From: Effrenium voratum
Taxonomy: Eukaryota; Sar; Dinophyceae; Suessiales; Symbiodiniaceae
NCBI GenBank assembly: GCA_963377175.1
Contig: CAUJNA010003002.1
Coordinates: 679,597-743,596 of the forward strand
Length of the DNA: 64,000 bases
Direction: 5' to 3'
Shown here: in pieces, positions 63,513-64,000 of the stretch
How positions within the stretch are numbered: the stretch's first letter is position 1
Layout: each line of letters starts with the position of its first letter
Translations under genes and position numbers: made by a program
The notes under the pieces: model-generated
Databases searched by the model: none
What the model saw: only the letters and a program-made list of their open reading frames with translations
What the model was told of the DNA's origin: nothing

Positions 63513-64000
63513 GTGCCGTTGTTGTTTGTGGTTGTGGTTGTTTCTTCTATTTCTGTTTGCTTTCTCTTTGTTTGTGCCTTTGTCTTTGTGTGTGCCTTTG
63601 TCTTTGTGTGTGTGTGTGTTGTTCGAGGCTTTTTTTGGATAGTGCCAATTGTAGCGCACACGCGCACGCACACCCAGTGGGCTCAGTGGAAGTGGCACGA
63701 AGTTGCACAACTTGCTTTCCCAGGAATGGGAAGCATAATTCACATTCTCGTGTTTGCCATTACTCCTTTTTGCAGTTTCCTTTTTTCCGGCATGGCATAC
63801 TAAGCAAGATCACAAGTTGAAAGCTGTACTTGTTCTTGCCTTGTTGGAACGCCTCATGGCTGTGAAATGAACGTAGCCTGTAAACGCATTATGCTCAAAA
63901 TCAGTTGGTCGACAAGTCCGGTACAGGTGTCAGTCATGCCCACTCAGAAAAGACAAGTCGACAAGGGACCAGCCGGCTGTGCTGTTCTGATGACACAAGT
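63513..64000. other. Non-coding end of window
   Basis: TTTG- and GTGT-rich low-complexity sequence to about 63680, then ordinary sequence. No exon supported. Confidence 0.4.

Overview
The window looks like a piece of a dinoflagellate nuclear genome, probably Suessiales-like. This is inferred from gene structure, not from a marker gene. There is no compact gene set and no long conserved ORF. Coding sequence appears as short GC-rich exons of about 60-300 bp, bounded by AG|G acceptors and GT or GC donors. One clear case is the GC-AG intron at 7853-8269. Most supported exons are on the + strand, with minus-strand islands at 24.2-24.8, 39.3-39.6 and 50.5-50.8 kb. Exons were found by reading frame, splice signals and codon phase only; chaining into genes is inference, and almost no products can be named. 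Recurring recognisable modules are PDZ-like half domains (0.4, 5.1, 20.2, 25.9, 27.4, 44.8 kb) and one IQ (calmodulin-binding) motif (16.3 kb).

Layout: 0-10.4 kb holds scattered exons and the best single gene model (7413-8849, with stop codon). 10.4-15.5 kb is mostly non-coding or ambiguous. 15.5-20.3 kb has exons around (GT)n and (ACT)n microsatellites. 20.6-21.6 kb is duplicated, GGACC-rich DNA. 22.2-24.1 kb is a + strand gene ending at 24090, tail-to-tail with a minus-strand gene (24257-24763). 25.8-30.3 kb is the exon-densest part. 30.5-37.5 kb is a mosaic of (CTAT)n and 40-, 73- and 60-bp tandem repeats. 38.6-39.6 kb has exons on both strands. 39.7-43.2 kb is a 44-bp satellite organised as a 132-bp higher-order repeat. 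43.7-47.2 kb holds exons around a G-rich minisatellite and ends in a convincing two-exon join (46502-46658 plus 47068-47201). 47.65-49.95 kb is a 77-bp tandem array. 50.5-55.9 kb holds further exons. 55.9-60.7 kb is a 21-bp minisatellite with a 100-N assembly gap. 61.1-63.3 kb is AT-rich and apparently empty.

The most interesting system is a set of short (about 80-150 bp) terminal-inverted-repeat elements in at least five families. Twelve of the copies read here show good 4-bp target duplications (ATAT, ACAT, ATGT, AAAT, ATTT, AGTA, CAGC, ACGT, ACAC). Several sit exactly between coding-looking segments, and their terminal repeats appear to supply splice donors or acceptors. That is the behaviour expected of introner elements (intron-generating DNA transposons), which are known from other dinoflagellates and some algae.
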